A program made the translations under genes and the position numbers. A stretch of DNA of 64,000 nucleotides from Pseudomonas fluorescens (lineage in GTDB: Bacteria > Pseudomonadota > Gammaproteobacteria > Pseudomonadales > Pseudomonadaceae). The stretch is taken from the NCBI RefSeq assembly GCF_001648775.1, contig NZ_LVEJ01000002.1, positions 62,001 through 126,000 of the forward strand. Direction: 5' to 3'. Shown here in pieces: positions 23,568-32,774 of the stretch. Under the pieces are notes generated by a model. The model worked only from the letters and a program-made list of their open reading frames with translations, was not told where the DNA came from and searched no databases. The stretch's first letter is position 1. Each line of letters starts with the position of its first letter.

Positions 23568-23954
23568 ATGACCGAACAAGCGAACAAACAGTGGGACGGC
23601 CTCACCCACACTGGCGATTTACACCATGGCGTTTACTACTCCGGCGTGCGTCACAAGCGCTTCACCTTGCGTGTAGGCATGGCTGGCGATCTAGTGGCGG
23701 CCCAAGAACACCACCCCAATGGGCCGTTTCAACTGGTCACCTTAGAGGTATACCGTCGCCAACTCTTGTCCTTGGGGGATATTCCACCTGAGGTACTGAC
23801 CGTGGATCTATTACGTGAAGCGCTGACCGAAACCGATCTAGGCGTCATTGCCGATGCTGATTTGGAACTGGAAAAAAAGCTCGCGCCGCCGAGCGCGGCA
23901 ATGCCGAGTGGCGACGAATCGAACACGCCTTTATCCGCCACGGCTACCGATTAG
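23568..23954 (+). CDS. tail assembly chaperone, unshifted form (Mu gp41-like)
   Basis: The protein has 128 residues lying between tube and tape measure genes, the place of the gpG/gpGT-type chaperones. Conserved segments are HKRFTLRVGMAGDLVAAQEH and YRRQLLSLGDIPPEVLTVDLLREAL. Near codon 103 the sequence A AAA AAG allows a -1 frameshift that replaces the last 24 residues by a 70-residue extension. The unshifted tail is polar and rich in Ala/Pro/Ser. Confidence 0.9.
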   Translation: MTEQANKQWDGLTHTGDLHHGVYYSGVRHKRFTLRVGMAGDLVAAQEHHPNGPFQLVTLEVYRRQLLSLGDIPPEVLTVDLLREALTETDLGVIADADLELEKKLAPPSAAMPSGDESNTPLSATATD

Positions 23955-24091
23955 AGGACCTGCGCCATATGACCCGTGCGGAAATCGAGGCCCGTATCGA
24001 GATCATCATCGGCAAACCAAACACCACCCGCTACGTCAGCAAGCGCCAGCGTAAGCCCCTGCCAAAACCCCTTAGAGGAAGCACCGCATGA
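23568..24091 (+). CDS. tail assembly chaperone, -1 frameshift product (gp41/42-like)
   Basis: After slipping at 23873-23879 the ribosome continues in the -1 frame. That frame is open from 23861 and ends at TGA 24091. The extension reads RAAERGNAEWRRIEHAFIRHG then YRLEDLRHMTRAEIEARIE and a Lys/Pro-rich end. It has the coding character of a real protein although it has no start codon of its own before ATG 23969. The fusion has about 174 residues. Its stop overlaps the tape measure start (ATGA). Frameshifted chaperones at this locus are conserved among long-tailed phages. Confidence 0.82.
23873..23879 (+). promoter_or_regulatory. -1 ribosomal frameshift site A AAA AAG
   Basis: In the gp41-like frame the codons are GAA AAA AAG; the heptamer A AAA AAG is the standard bacterial -1 slippery sequence. 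Slippage leads exactly into the open -1 frame. Downstream bases (CTCGCGCCGCCGAGCGCGGC) are GC-rich and can pair (CTCGCGCC with flanking GCGCGG), possibly stimulating the shift. Confidence 0.8.
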
Positions 24092-26325
24092 GTTCCGACC
24101 TGCGCGTCGCGCTTCGCATTCAAGCCCACTCGGGCGACAGCCGACGCGAGATCGAGCAGATCAATCGCGACCTGCGCAAGGCAGGAAAAGAGGGCGCCAA
24201 ATCCTTGGCTGATGAAAGCTGGAAAGCCGGGGCAGCCATTACTAAAGTCGGCCAAGCCGGGGCCACCAGTTACAAGGTCATCCGCACGGCCATGCGCGAG
24301 ACCGCCAAGGCTGGTTCCGACACTAAGATCGTGGTGACGAAAACGGCGGCCGAGTTGAAGGAAATGGCCAACGCCGCGCGCAAGGCAGCCAGAGACACCA
24401 AAACCGAACTGGCCAACGCCGATCGGCAAGGCGTACAACCGTTGCGTCAGAGTGTAGAAAAAACCGAATCGTCATTCCGTCGCATGGCGACGAACAGCGG
24501 TCGCCATTTGCGCGCTCTCAAAACTATCGCCATGGGCGTGCGTCAGGAGTTCAATCGGCTTAAAGGTTTAGGTAGCAGTGCCCAAGGACAATTGGCGACT
24601 GTCGGCGTCGGGCTTGGCGCGGTTGCCGGTTTGACCACCAGCGCCAACCTGGATCGGCAGCTGATTCGCACCAAGCAAACGGCTGACATGTCTGCGGAAG
24701 AAAAAGAAGATTGGAAAAGGGATGGCTTCAGGATCGCCAGAAAATATGGCCTCGGCCGTGAGAGTGTCGACAGCGGCTTCAACACGCTGATTGCTTCAGG
24801 TGTTAAGTACGCGCCAGCAAAAAAGACGGCTGACGCGATTGGCCAGGCATCGAGTGTTACAGGCGCGGACTCCGGCGTCTTGGGCAAGGCTGTAGTAGCT
24901 GCCGCCAGTGCCTTTAACGTTGATCTCAATGAAGGCGACGCGGCGCTGGATCTCTTGCAGAAAATGACTGTAGCCGGACGCCTGGGGAACGCTGAACTTG
25001 AGAACTTATCCGACCTATTCCCCAAGATTGGCGTTGCCGCGTCGGCCGCAGGTATGTCTATCGAACAAGCCCTGGCATTTACCGAAGCGCTGTCAAAGGT
25101 GGAGCTACAACCTGACCGCTTGGGAACCTTGGCCGAGTCAACATTGCGCGTCTTCAGTAACAAGCAATATCGAGATCAAATCACCAAGACGAGTGGTGTC
25201 AGTTTCTTCAACAAGAAAGACGGTACTTCCAAGAATCCGGTCGAGATATTCGAAGAGCTGAAAAGAAAATACCAAGCAATGAAAACCGATGAACAACGAG
25301 CAAAGTTCATGGGGCTTGTATTCAAGGGCATGGATCAGGACACCGTTCGGGGGATGCGCAGCATGTTGACCGGCGAACGACTGGACGACTTCCGCAACGG
25401 CACCACTGAACTTAAAAAAGCTGAGCCTATTTTCAATAACGACCTTAAGGAAAACACGCAGAGTGCAAGCGGCACTGCTGCGCGCATGAAAGCGACACTT
25501 GGCGAAGCCATCGACCGCATGGCTACGCCCCTGAACAAGGGCTTTGCAGACCTTGGTACTTACCTGCTCGATGACCTGAATTTGTCTGGCGAGCAAATGT
25601 TATTCGGTGGCGCTGCGCTGGGGGTTGGCGGCTATTACGCTGGGCGCGGTGCCAAAGCTGGCGCCGGGGCGCTGCTGAACACGTTTATGGGTGGCCCTGA
25701 AACCCTCAAAAACATTGCTGTCGGCAAGGTGCTGGAAGAAGCAACGGGTGTTACATCGGTATTCGTCACCAATTGGCCTAACGGCGGCACAAGTCTCGGC
25801 GCCGCTGGACTGCCCGACCTACCGGGTACGTCCTCTTCCGGCAAGGGCAAATCTGGTGGCGCGCTCGTGCCATGGTTGGGGCCGCTCGCACTTGCCGCCA
25901 GTGCGACTCAGCTCGGCGGATCGACCGGCCAGAACGCTGATGAAGATCGCTTGGCAATGGTGGCCAGAAACAAGCTGCTGGATGAAGGCCAGCGCACCTA
26001 TCAGTCGGCGTTTTACGGCAACCGCATAGCTTTAGCGGGTCAGGCCCCCGATCAGTCGCAAGATTGGCTTTCCACCCAAGCCCAACGCCTGGCGCAACAG
26101 CAAACCGGTTTGACGGCATCGGGTAACTCCGTTGCTGGCGCTAATGCGTGGGCAGCGGGTGCTGCCAACCGCGCTGTGGCTGCAGGAGGTGAGACACAAG
26201 CCGCCGTGGCCCGTTTGCAACAGCTCCTGGACAAACCGCTGGTGATTGAGGTTCGCTCTGATTCCCGGATGATTCAAGCCGAGGTCGAGCGGCGCGCCGA
26301 TTTGCAAGTGAGGCGCGGCCAATGA
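24088..26325 (+). CDS. tail tape measure protein
   Basis: The protein has 745 residues. A long Ala/Lys/Glu-rich helical N-terminal region (1 to 155) is followed by a TP901-type tape measure core at about 160 to 400 (DRQLIRTKQTADMSAEE, GLGRESVDSGFNTLIASGV, SDLFPKIGVAASAAGMSIEQALAF). Gly/Ala-rich stretches near 515 to 615 may span membranes during injection. It sets tail length and helps DNA entry. It overlaps gpN by four bases. Confidence 0.94.
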   Translation: MSSDLRVALRIQAHSGDSRREIEQINRDLRKAGKEGAKSLADESWKAGAAITKVGQAGATSYKVIRTAMRETAKAGSDTKIVVTKTAAELKEMANAARKAARDTKTELANADRQGVQPLRQSVEKTESSFRRMATNSGRHLRALKTIAMGVRQEFNRLKGLGSSAQGQLATVGVGLGAVAGLTTSANLDRQLIRTKQTADMSAEEKEDWKRDGFRIARKYGLGRESVDSGFNTLIASGVKYAPAKKTADAIGQASSVTGADSGVLGKAVVAAASAFNVDLNEGDAALDLLQKMTVAGRLGNAELENLSDLFPKIGVAASAAGMSIEQALAFTEALSKVELQPDRLGTLAESTLRVFSNKQYRDQITKTSGVSFFNKKDGTSKNPVEIFEELKRKYQAMKTDEQRAKFMGLVFKGMDQDTVRGMRSMLTGERLDDFRNGTTELKKAEPIFNNDLKENTQSASGTAARMKATLGEAIDRMATPLNKGFADLGTYLLDDLNLSGEQMLFGGAALGVGGYYAGRGAKAGAGALLNTFMGGPETLKNIAVGKVLEEATGVTSVFVTNWPNGGTSLGAAGLPDLPGTSSSGKGKSGGALVPWLGPLALAASATQLGGSTGQNADEDRLAMVARNKLLDEGQRTYQSAFYGNRIALAGQAPDQSQDWLSTQAQRLAQQQTGLTASGNSVAGANAWAAGAANRAVAAGGETQAAVARLQQLLDKPLVIEVRSDSRMIQAEVERRADLQVRRGQ

Positions 26326-27647
26326 GCTGGTCGGAAACGCTGCTCGACGCCTCCTTCCGTACTGTGCCCATTCAGGTCGTCGAGGAGAGTCTCCAGGCTC
26401 AGCGCGCACTGTCTGAACATGGCACGCCTTTTAAAGACGGCGACAGCGTCAAAGACTTGGGGCGCGGATCACGTCGTTTCCAGATGGAGGTCGTGGCCTT
26501 CGGCGTCAACTATGAGATCGAGCTGCAAAATATCCTGCGTGCGCTCGACACTCCGGGGCCTGGTGAACTCGTCCACCCGATCTATGGCAGCGTCAGCGTC
26601 GTCACCCAAACGTGGGAGGTCAAGCACAATGCGGACAATCCCGACTCAGCGACGATCACCCTGCTGTTTTTGGAAGAAACCCCGGAGCTGCCATTCTTCG
26701 CTCGCCAGTTTGAGTTCATAGATGTCGGCGTCACCGATGTGGCAGACGAATACACCTGGCAGGATGGCGTATTCGATCTGTTTGGCCGCATTGATTCGCT
26801 GGTCGGCGAGATTCAGTCGTGGATTGGTGGCGGCTGGGTTGGACTGATCGAAAAGGCACTCGGTTTACCTGGCATTTTCCTGCGAGTGCAGCAGTTGCGC
26901 TCACAGATCCTCGGTATCGTTTCCGGTGTAGCCTCCATGGCCAAGCATCCCTCTGCCGCCTATGACCCGCTGACCGATTTGTTTCGCACGCCAACGCAGA
27001 TCCGCAGTGCGATTCAAGGGAGCACGCCCGAGAAGCCCACAGCCTTGCTATCAATGTCCGGTGTACCGGCCACTGTTCCTGGCGGCGGCAATCTGACCAC
27101 GGACGCGGCCCGTGCGGGCAATTCCTTCTTGATGAGTGCCCGCCAGGGCGTAGCATCAAACTCTGATCTTTTACCAGACAGCATGCCGGAAGATCCGATA
27201 GCTGCCAGTGCCTTCGCTTTGATTATGTTGGTCATCACGGAACTGGCGACAGCGCATGCCCAAGCCGTTGCTATCATCATCGAGGACGAGAGTCAGAAAC
27301 CAACTTTAAGCCCGTTGCAGCTGGAAGGCCTGGTTAACTTGGTGCGCTCGTTGATTCAGTCCTCAATCTTGCTTCAGCGCCAACTCTACGACGTGGAAAC
27401 CTCCCGGCCGATCATCGAAGCCCTGCGCAATATGGCCGCGCTGATCCAGGCCCGCGCCCGGCAGGTCATTTTGCAGAGCCCACCGATGATCGAGCGCCGT
27501 GTTGAAACCCCGGCCAGCCTGCGCTTGTTGGCGCACCGCTGGTATGGCGACCACGCTCGCGCTCTCGAATTGATCCGGCTCAATCCTGACCTCAAATCTC
27601 CCCACAATATTCCGGGCGGTAAGGTATTGCGTGCATATGCAGAATGA
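26322..27647 (+). CDS. DNA circularisation/tail protein (Mu gpN)
   Basis: The protein has 441 residues. The N-terminal domain (WSETLLDASFRTVPIQVVEES, GRGSRRFQMEVVAFG, HPIYGSVSVV) is the DNA circularisation N-domain family that includes Mu gpN. The C-terminal half is helical. In the virion it is part of the tail tip/baseplate hub. Its end overlaps the gpP gene by 11 bases. Confidence 0.92.
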   Translation: MSWSETLLDASFRTVPIQVVEESLQAQRALSEHGTPFKDGDSVKDLGRGSRRFQMEVVAFGVNYEIELQNILRALDTPGPGELVHPIYGSVSVVTQTWEVKHNADNPDSATITLLFLEETPELPFFARQFEFIDVGVTDVADEYTWQDGVFDLFGRIDSLVGEIQSWIGGGWVGLIEKALGLPGIFLRVQQLRSQILGIVSGVASMAKHPSAAYDPLTDLFRTPTQIRSAIQGSTPEKPTALLSMSGVPATVPGGGNLTTDAARAGNSFLMSARQGVASNSDLLPDSMPEDPIAASAFALIMLVITELATAHAQAVAIIIEDESQKPTLSPLQLEGLVNLVRSLIQSSILLQRQLYDVETSRPIIEALRNMAALIQARARQVILQSPPMIERRVETPASLRLLAHRWYGDHARALELIRLNPDLKSPHNIPGGKVLRAYAE

Positions 27648-28761
27648 CATCCAGACGACGCCCATTCGCCTGTCCATCGGTGGCTTGGCTCATGACACCT
27701 GGGACGGCTGGTCGGTTGAATCCGACTTGCTGACACCGGCTGACGCCTTTGAACTGGAGTTGTACACGAAGCACTCGACGCGACTGCCTGCCGTTCTGAA
27801 AGAAGGCGCGCCCTGTTCGTTGACTCTTGGCAATGACCGCGTGTTGACCGGACAAATCGACGAATTCGAATACGACATCTCGCGCCAAAGCATTTCCATG
27901 CGCATCAACGGCCGGGACCGTGCGGCGACCTTGGTCGATTGTTCGGCGCCGTTCGTGTCGATGCGCGAAGCGTCACTGGCGCAGGTCCTCGACCAAGTGG
28001 TAAAGCCTCTGGGTATCTTCCAAGTCGAAATCCGAGCTGACCAAGCGAAGACTCGGCGCCGCATCCAGATCGAACCGGGGCAGACTGCCTGGGAAGCATT
28101 GTTGCAGGTCGCTGAGGCCAACGGGTTATGGCCATGGGTTGAGCCGGACGGCCGTCTGATTATCGGCGGCCCAGACTACAATGCGCCCGCCGTAGGCACC
28201 TTGATCCTGCGCGAAGACGGTGCAGGCAACAACGTCCAGCGGCTGAGCGTGCGCCGGTCCATCGCCAATCGCTACAGCCAGATTACCGTCCTCGGCCAGC
28301 ATGGTCAGTACGAAAACGATGGACTCGATACCAAGCGCTCGCATTTGAAGTCTGTGATTCAAGACGAAACCTTGGCTCGTCGCGGCATCTTCCGGCCGAA
28401 GGTTTTCATTGATAGTGCCAGCGAGAACCAGGACATGGCCACCATCCGTGCTCGCAAGCTGCTGGCGGATAGTCGGCTGGAGGGTTTCGAAATTCGCGCC
28501 ATCGTCCAGGGCCATCGAGCTGATAACGGTCAGGTCTGGAGTCCTGGCCAGCGAGTCATTGTCCGTAGCCAGCCCCACGAACTGGATGCTATTTACTTCC
28601 TGATGGCCCGCACCTTGCGACTCTCCCGAGGCGAAGGTGCAATCACTGAACTGCGCTTGCGTGAGGACAAAATGTGGGTGCTCGATGGCATCAAACAGAA
28701 GAAACACAAAGGCAAGGTCAATAAAGACGCGGCCTTCATTGAAATGATCAAAGGGCTTTGA
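27637..28761 (+). CDS. baseplate hub protein (Mu gpP)
   Basis: The protein has 374 residues starting at ATG 27637. Motifs are LSIGGLAHDTWDGWSVESDLLTPADAF, INGRDRAATLVDCSAPFVS and a C-terminal WSPGQRVIVRSQP segment, as in Mu gpP and the gp27-type hub. It forms the central ring that holds the spike. The stop overlaps the gp45 start. Confidence 0.93.
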   Translation: MQNDIQTTPIRLSIGGLAHDTWDGWSVESDLLTPADAFELELYTKHSTRLPAVLKEGAPCSLTLGNDRVLTGQIDEFEYDISRQSISMRINGRDRAATLVDCSAPFVSMREASLAQVLDQVVKPLGIFQVEIRADQAKTRRRIQIEPGQTAWEALLQVAEANGLWPWVEPDGRLIIGGPDYNAPAVGTLILREDGAGNNVQRLSVRRSIANRYSQITVLGQHGQYENDGLDTKRSHLKSVIQDETLARRGIFRPKVFIDSASENQDMATIRARKLLADSRLEGFEIRAIVQGHRADNGQVWSPGQRVIVRSQPHELDAIYFLMARTLRLSRGEGAITELRLREDKMWVLDGIKQKKHKGKVNKDAAFIEMIKGL

Positions 28762-29321
28762 TGTCCAGCCTGCCGCGTTTGATGCGCGAACAAATCAGCC
28801 GAGCCCTGTCGAGCCTGCGTCTACCGTTCCGAGCTGTTGCGGCCCGTAATACCCATGGCAAGTTGATCGGTGTCCAAATGCAGGGGCTTGCCGGTGAGAC
28901 CGTTGACGGCGAACAGTTTCAAAATTACGGATTCAGTTCGGCGCCGTTACCTGGTGCGGAGTTCATCGTTATCCCGGTGGGTGGCAATAGTAAGCACACG
29001 GTTGTTGTGGCCAGCGAAGACGGCCGCTACCGATTGCAACTCCAGGACGGTGAAGTGTCGCTATATACGGATGAAGGCGATTACGTACATTTAAAGCGTG
29101 GCCGAGTAATAGAGATCGTGACGGACACGCTTGTGGTCAAGGCTGGAAAGAAGGTGCGGTTTGAAACGCCGTTGGTGGAGATGTCCGGGAATGAATATGT
29201 TGAAGGCAGCGTCAAAGCGGATGGCGATATTGCCGATCACACGCGAACGATGCAGGCAGATCGTGTCATCTACAACGGGCACAATCACGGTGGTGGGCCT
29301 ACTCCAACCCAGCGGCAATAA
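28761..29321 (+). CDS. baseplate spike, Mu gp45 (assembly protein V)
   Basis: The protein has 186 residues. The N-terminal OB-fold region (VQMQGLAGETVDGEQFQNYGF) is followed by a beta-helical section. The C-terminus YNGHNHGGGPTPTQRQ carries the HxH motif that binds iron at the spike tip. It punctures the outer membrane. ATG 28761 is preferred over TTG 28758. Confidence 0.93.
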   Translation: MSSLPRLMREQISRALSSLRLPFRAVAARNTHGKLIGVQMQGLAGETVDGEQFQNYGFSSAPLPGAEFIVIPVGGNSKHTVVVASEDGRYRLQLQDGEVSLYTDEGDYVHLKRGRVIEIVTDTLVVKAGKKVRFETPLVEMSGNEYVEGSVKADGDIADHTRTMQADRVIYNGHNHGGGPTPTQRQ

Positions 29322-29359
29322 GCTGTGATAACTTCGGAATTTTAGACACGGAGGTATCA

Positions 29360-29626
29360 ATGAAAATTACCCAGCTTATCCCTTGCTCTGACTGGTATTA
29401 CGCTGAACAGGACGATAACTCTGAATGGTCAGTAACACCTGTGGCTGCTTGGGCACTTACAAGCGAAGGTGAATCTGTAGGGATGATCCCTGTCAGCGGT
29501 ACGAGGAATAACTCTGCATTTCCAAAATATCCCCACTTGGAACCTGCCCCTCCGTGCGGGGGGAGATTTGTTCACGAAACAAAACTGACGGACAAGCAAA
29601 GATCAGCGGCAAAAAGAACCTACTGA
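29360..29626 (+). CDS. small forward moron between gp45 and gp46, function unknown
   Basis: The protein has 88 residues and a good ribosome site (GGAGG, six bases before the ATG). It is not part of the Mu baseplate set, where gp46 follows gp45 directly. The N-terminal half is rich in aromatic and acidic residues (CSDWYYAEQDDNSEW), the middle contains YPHLEPAPPCGGRF and the end is basic. The DNA is somewhat AT-richer than its neighbours. No family recognised. Confidence 0.65.
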   Translation: MKITQLIPCSDWYYAEQDDNSEWSVTPVAAWALTSEGESVGMIPVSGTRNNSAFPKYPHLEPAPPCGGRFVHETKLTDKQRSAAKRTY

Positions 29627-29672
29627 TTCTTAAACTTTGCTGAAATACAGTACCGCCAGTTAGCGCGGCACC

Positions 29673-29695
29673 ATGCCTGCTATGGACGCAGGCAT
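29673..29695 (+). other. hairpin enclosing the gp46 start region
   Basis: ATGCCTGC (29673-29680) pairs with GCAGGCAT (29688-29695). One candidate ATG (29673) lies in the stem and the other (29682) in the loop. No SD is visible. Confidence 0.4.
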
Positions 29696-30032
29696 AAACC
29701 CCACCACTGGCGACTTGACGGGCCAGCGTATCAATACGCTGGCAAACGCCGTCTACATCCGCCTCATGACACCCCTCGGAACCTGGTGGGCTGACCCCGC
29801 CTTGGGCTCCCGACTGCACGAACTTCGACGCGAAAAAGACCGCCCTCGGGTCGGCATTCTTGCCAAGCAATATGCCGAGCAGGCGCTCCAGCCGCTGCTC
29901 GATGATGGCCGCGCCAAGAAGATCGCCATTACTGCCGAGCAGCCCCACAACGGCTGGCTTGACCTCCTAATTGACATCCTCGACGCCACCGGCAATCCGC
30001 AGGTGTTTCGCCAACCTGTAAGGGTGATTTGA
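29682..30032 (+). CDS. baseplate protein GP46 (wedge)
   Basis: The protein has 116 residues from ATG 29682, giving the usual family start MDAGINPTTGDL; ATG 29673 would add three residues. Conserved segments are ANAVYIRLMTPLGTWWADPALGSRLHEL and AEQALQPLLDDGRAK. gp46 belongs to the gp25-like baseplate wedge proteins. It follows the small inserted gene at 29360-29626. Confidence 0.9.
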   Translation: MDAGINPTTGDLTGQRINTLANAVYIRLMTPLGTWWADPALGSRLHELRREKDRPRVGILAKQYAEQALQPLLDDGRAKKIAITAEQPHNGWLDLLIDILDATGNPQVFRQPVRVI

Positions 30033-30033
30033 T

Positions 30034-31104
30034 ATGCCTTATTCCTCTCCTTCGCTAGAGGTCATTCTCGGCAACATCCTGCGGGACATCCGCAACCTTC
30101 AGGCCGAAGCCGATATCGGCACCGACAGCGACAACTACGTCCGCTCGGCAGTTACGGCGGCTGCGATTGAAGGGCTTTATCAGAAGATCGGTTGGGTGTT
30201 TCGCCAGATTTTTCCCGATACCGCAGATGAAGCTGAAGTCATCCATGCGGCCGCTATTCGGGGCGTTCCGCGTAAAGACCAGGTAGCGGCAACGGGAACC
30301 GTTGCACTGAAAGGAACAGCGGGAGTAACGCTGCTGATTGGCGCCACCCTGCGGCATGTTGTCTCCGGTGAAACGTTCATCACCCAGTCCGACGTCACCC
30401 TCGGGCCTGATGGCAGCGGGACCGTCGTCATCAAGGCACAAACGCTCGGCAGCGCACTCAACAAGTTGACCGGCGAATTGATCGTTACCAGCCCGCCCCT
30501 AGGCATGGATTCGACCGCCATTCTGGTTGGAGAAACCATCGGTGGGCTTGACCAGGAGAAAGTCGAATCCGTTCTGGCGAGGCTTCTGGAAATCATGCAA
30601 AAACCTCCCGCAGGAGGGGCTGTTTACGACTATGTGCGCTGGGCCAAGGAGGTCGACGGCGTCACCGATGTGCTGCCGCTACCCAAGCGCCGAGGCGCGG
30701 GTACGGTCGATCTGGTCATTACGTCGGGCAGCGGACTTCCTTCGACTGAGGTCATAGCTGCATGCCTGGAACACGTTCTAGACCAGTGTTCGGTTATCGC
30801 CGATGTATGGGTGTATGTCCCGACTATTCGTGTCGTCCACTCCACCGCAAAAGTTGAGTTAGCAAGCGGCTATTTACTTGCAGATGTACAGATTGCCGCA
30901 CAGGTAGCTTATGACGCCCTGCTGGGGGCCTTGAAGCCTCGCGAGATGCTGAAACGCTCGCAAATTGAGGCCATGATCAACAACCTTGCAGGCGTTGTGG
31001 ATCGCTCGGTGACAACGCCTGTTGCCAACGTTAAGCCGTCGGAAGATCCAACCCTGATCGGCTGGATTCGGCCGGGAACACTGACTTTGGGGCTGCTGGA
31101 ATGA
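30034..31104 (+). CDS. baseplate J-like protein, Mu gp47
   Basis: The protein has 356 residues. Conserved features are a helical N-terminus (ILRDIRNLQAEADIGTDSD), GTVALKGTAGVTLLIGATL, and the pattern GGAVYDYVRWAKEVDGVTDVLPLP of gp47/J proteins. It forms the outer baseplate wedge where fibres attach. It overlaps the following gene by four bases. Confidence 0.94.
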   Translation: MPYSSPSLEVILGNILRDIRNLQAEADIGTDSDNYVRSAVTAAAIEGLYQKIGWVFRQIFPDTADEAEVIHAAAIRGVPRKDQVAATGTVALKGTAGVTLLIGATLRHVVSGETFITQSDVTLGPDGSGTVVIKAQTLGSALNKLTGELIVTSPPLGMDSTAILVGETIGGLDQEKVESVLARLLEIMQKPPAGGAVYDYVRWAKEVDGVTDVLPLPKRRGAGTVDLVITSGSGLPSTEVIAACLEHVLDQCSVIADVWVYVPTIRVVHSTAKVELASGYLLADVQIAAQVAYDALLGALKPREMLKRSQIEAMINNLAGVVDRSVTTPVANVKPSEDPTLIGWIRPGTLTLGLLE

Positions 31105-31676
31105 GCAGTCTTTCTGATCAATTAAAGCTGCTGCTGCCGCCAGTGTCGTACGACGGCGCTGCACCTGGACTGTCGGCTGCGCTTGAAGCGGAAGCCGATG
31201 CCTTGACGCTCAGTGAGTCGAGTGCAGATCTGGTGTATAGGGCCATTTTCCCCGACTCAGGAGAAGCGTTAACCGATTGGGAAAGAGTGTTGGGCTTACC
31301 TGATCCCTGTCTAATCGGCGTGCCTCAGTCAGGCAGTCAGCGTGTACAGGCCGTGGTCAGCAAACTTAAGTGGCGAGGTGGGCAGAGCAAAGCGTTCTTT
31401 ATCTCCCTCGCCAAAAGCCTTGGCTACGACATCACTATCACCACATTCCGCCCGCCCCGAGCAGGCATCGCTAGAGCAGGCGATCCCGTCTACGGCGGGG
31501 ATTGGGCCTTCACCTGGCGCGTCAACGCCCCCGCTGTATCCATCACCTACGCCAGAGCCGGAATCGCCAGAGCGGGCGACCCCGTTGCGGCTTGGGGCAA
31601 TAAATCCCTCGAATGCAGGCTGCGTCAAATGCAGCCCGCCGAATCCATTTTACTGTTCGGTTACGGAGACAACTGA
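31101..31676 (+). CDS. DUF2313 (YmfQ-like) tail protein, Mu gp48
   Basis: The protein has 191 residues. The N-terminus (SSLSDQLKLLLPPVSYD) and the duplicated ARAGIARAGDPV element (about 121 to 134 and 150 to 163) are standard for DUF2313, as is the final QPAESILLFGYG. It links the baseplate to the tail fibre region. The stop overlaps the fibre start (TGATG). Confidence 0.92.
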   Translation: MSSLSDQLKLLLPPVSYDGAAPGLSAALEAEADALTLSESSADLVYRAIFPDSGEALTDWERVLGLPDPCLIGVPQSGSQRVQAVVSKLKWRGGQSKAFFISLAKSLGYDITITTFRPPRAGIARAGDPVYGGDWAFTWRVNAPAVSITYARAGIARAGDPVAAWGNKSLECRLRQMQPAESILLFGYGDN

Positions 31677-32764
31677 TGCAAAAGGTCGGACAAAGCACCA
31701 GCAGCGCAAATGCGGCCGGTGAATTCACTAATGGGAATCCAGCGGCCGGGGTGGAGCCGACCCAGATAACAGTGGGTTGGCTCAACAGCGTGCAGCGGGA
31801 GTTGATCAATGCCATTGCAGGGCTCGGATTTCCTCTTGACCCGAACAACGATGCGCAGCTCCTTGCTGCAATCAAGTCTGCCACCAGTTGGGGGAATGTC
31901 AGCAACAGGCCCAGTGCCTTACTGGCGTTGAGTCGTATCACTAAAGTCACTGCTGACGCTACGTTGACCCCAGAGCAAATGGGCTTGGTGTTGATCGACG
32001 CAAGCGCATCGACCCGAGCCGTCAATCTGCCGTCCTCAGCACTGGTTGGCGTGGTGGATGTCATCGTAAGACGGACGGATAACACCGAAAATCGGCTGAC
32101 GGTGCAGGCAGTAGCTGGTGACCGGATCAAGTTTCATACGCACCTGAATGCTGCGGGGTATACGTTTTTGGTGCTTATGGGGGCTGGCGACTGGTGGCAT
32201 TTGCGAAGTGATGGCCAAGGCGGTTGGTGGCCAGTGGGACGCTTCGATAATACGGCACTTGGCCGGCCAATTTTCGAGACAACCAAACTGTTCAGCCCTG
32301 GTGGCTACGGTGCTTTTAATGGATCGTTGCTGACCCGGACTGAATGGCCATGGCTCTGGGATCACGCGCAACAGTCGGGAATGATTATCGCCGACGGCGC
32401 ACGCGCTGAGTGGGAAGGTTCCTGGACGAGCGGCGATGGCGTACTGACGTTCAGAGGGCCCGACGGTCGCGGTGTGTTCCTCCGTCTCCTAGACGAGACA
32501 AGAGGGGTCGATCCTGGGCGCTCTCCTGGTAACTGGCAGCGCGATGCAATTCAAAACATTGTGGGGGCCATTCAAGACACGGGAACAGCGATACAAGGCG
32601 CGGGTGGTGCATTCCAGACTTATGCGTCAGGAAGCGGTTACTGGACCGGTTCAGCGGTAGCCGGTGCGGACGCTTTCAACTTCGACGCATCTCGCGTTGT
32701 CAGGACTGCAAACGAAACCCGACCGACTAACGTCGCGTATCCGGGCCGTATTAAACTTATCTGA
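31676..32764 (+). CDS. tail fibre protein with collar-like C-terminus
   Basis: The protein has 362 residues. The N-terminal 75 residues (GQSTSSANAAGEFTNGNPAAG, GWLNSVQRELINAI) are the conserved baseplate-binding part of Pseudomonas tail fibres. A beta-rich middle follows. The C-terminal part (FRGPDGRGVFLRLLDETRGVDP, then NETRPTNVAYPGRIKLI) is tail-collar-like and would determine receptor binding. ATG 31676 is used; longer readings overlap gp48. Confidence 0.9.
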   Translation: MQKVGQSTSSANAAGEFTNGNPAAGVEPTQITVGWLNSVQRELINAIAGLGFPLDPNNDAQLLAAIKSATSWGNVSNRPSALLALSRITKVTADATLTPEQMGLVLIDASASTRAVNLPSSALVGVVDVIVRRTDNTENRLTVQAVAGDRIKFHTHLNAAGYTFLVLMGAGDWWHLRSDGQGGWWPVGRFDNTALGRPIFETTKLFSPGGYGAFNGSLLTRTEWPWLWDHAQQSGMIIADGARAEWEGSWTSGDGVLTFRGPDGRGVFLRLLDETRGVDPGRSPGNWQRDAIQNIVGAIQDTGTAIQGAGGAFQTYASGSGYWTGSAVAGADAFNFDASRVVRTANETRPTNVAYPGRIKLI

Positions 32765-32774
32765 GGGGCCGACT

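Noticed and set aside
31460..31600. Duplicated ARAGIARAGDPV motif in the gp48-like protein
   Set aside because: This repeat is a normal feature of the DUF2313 family, not a new tandem repeat.
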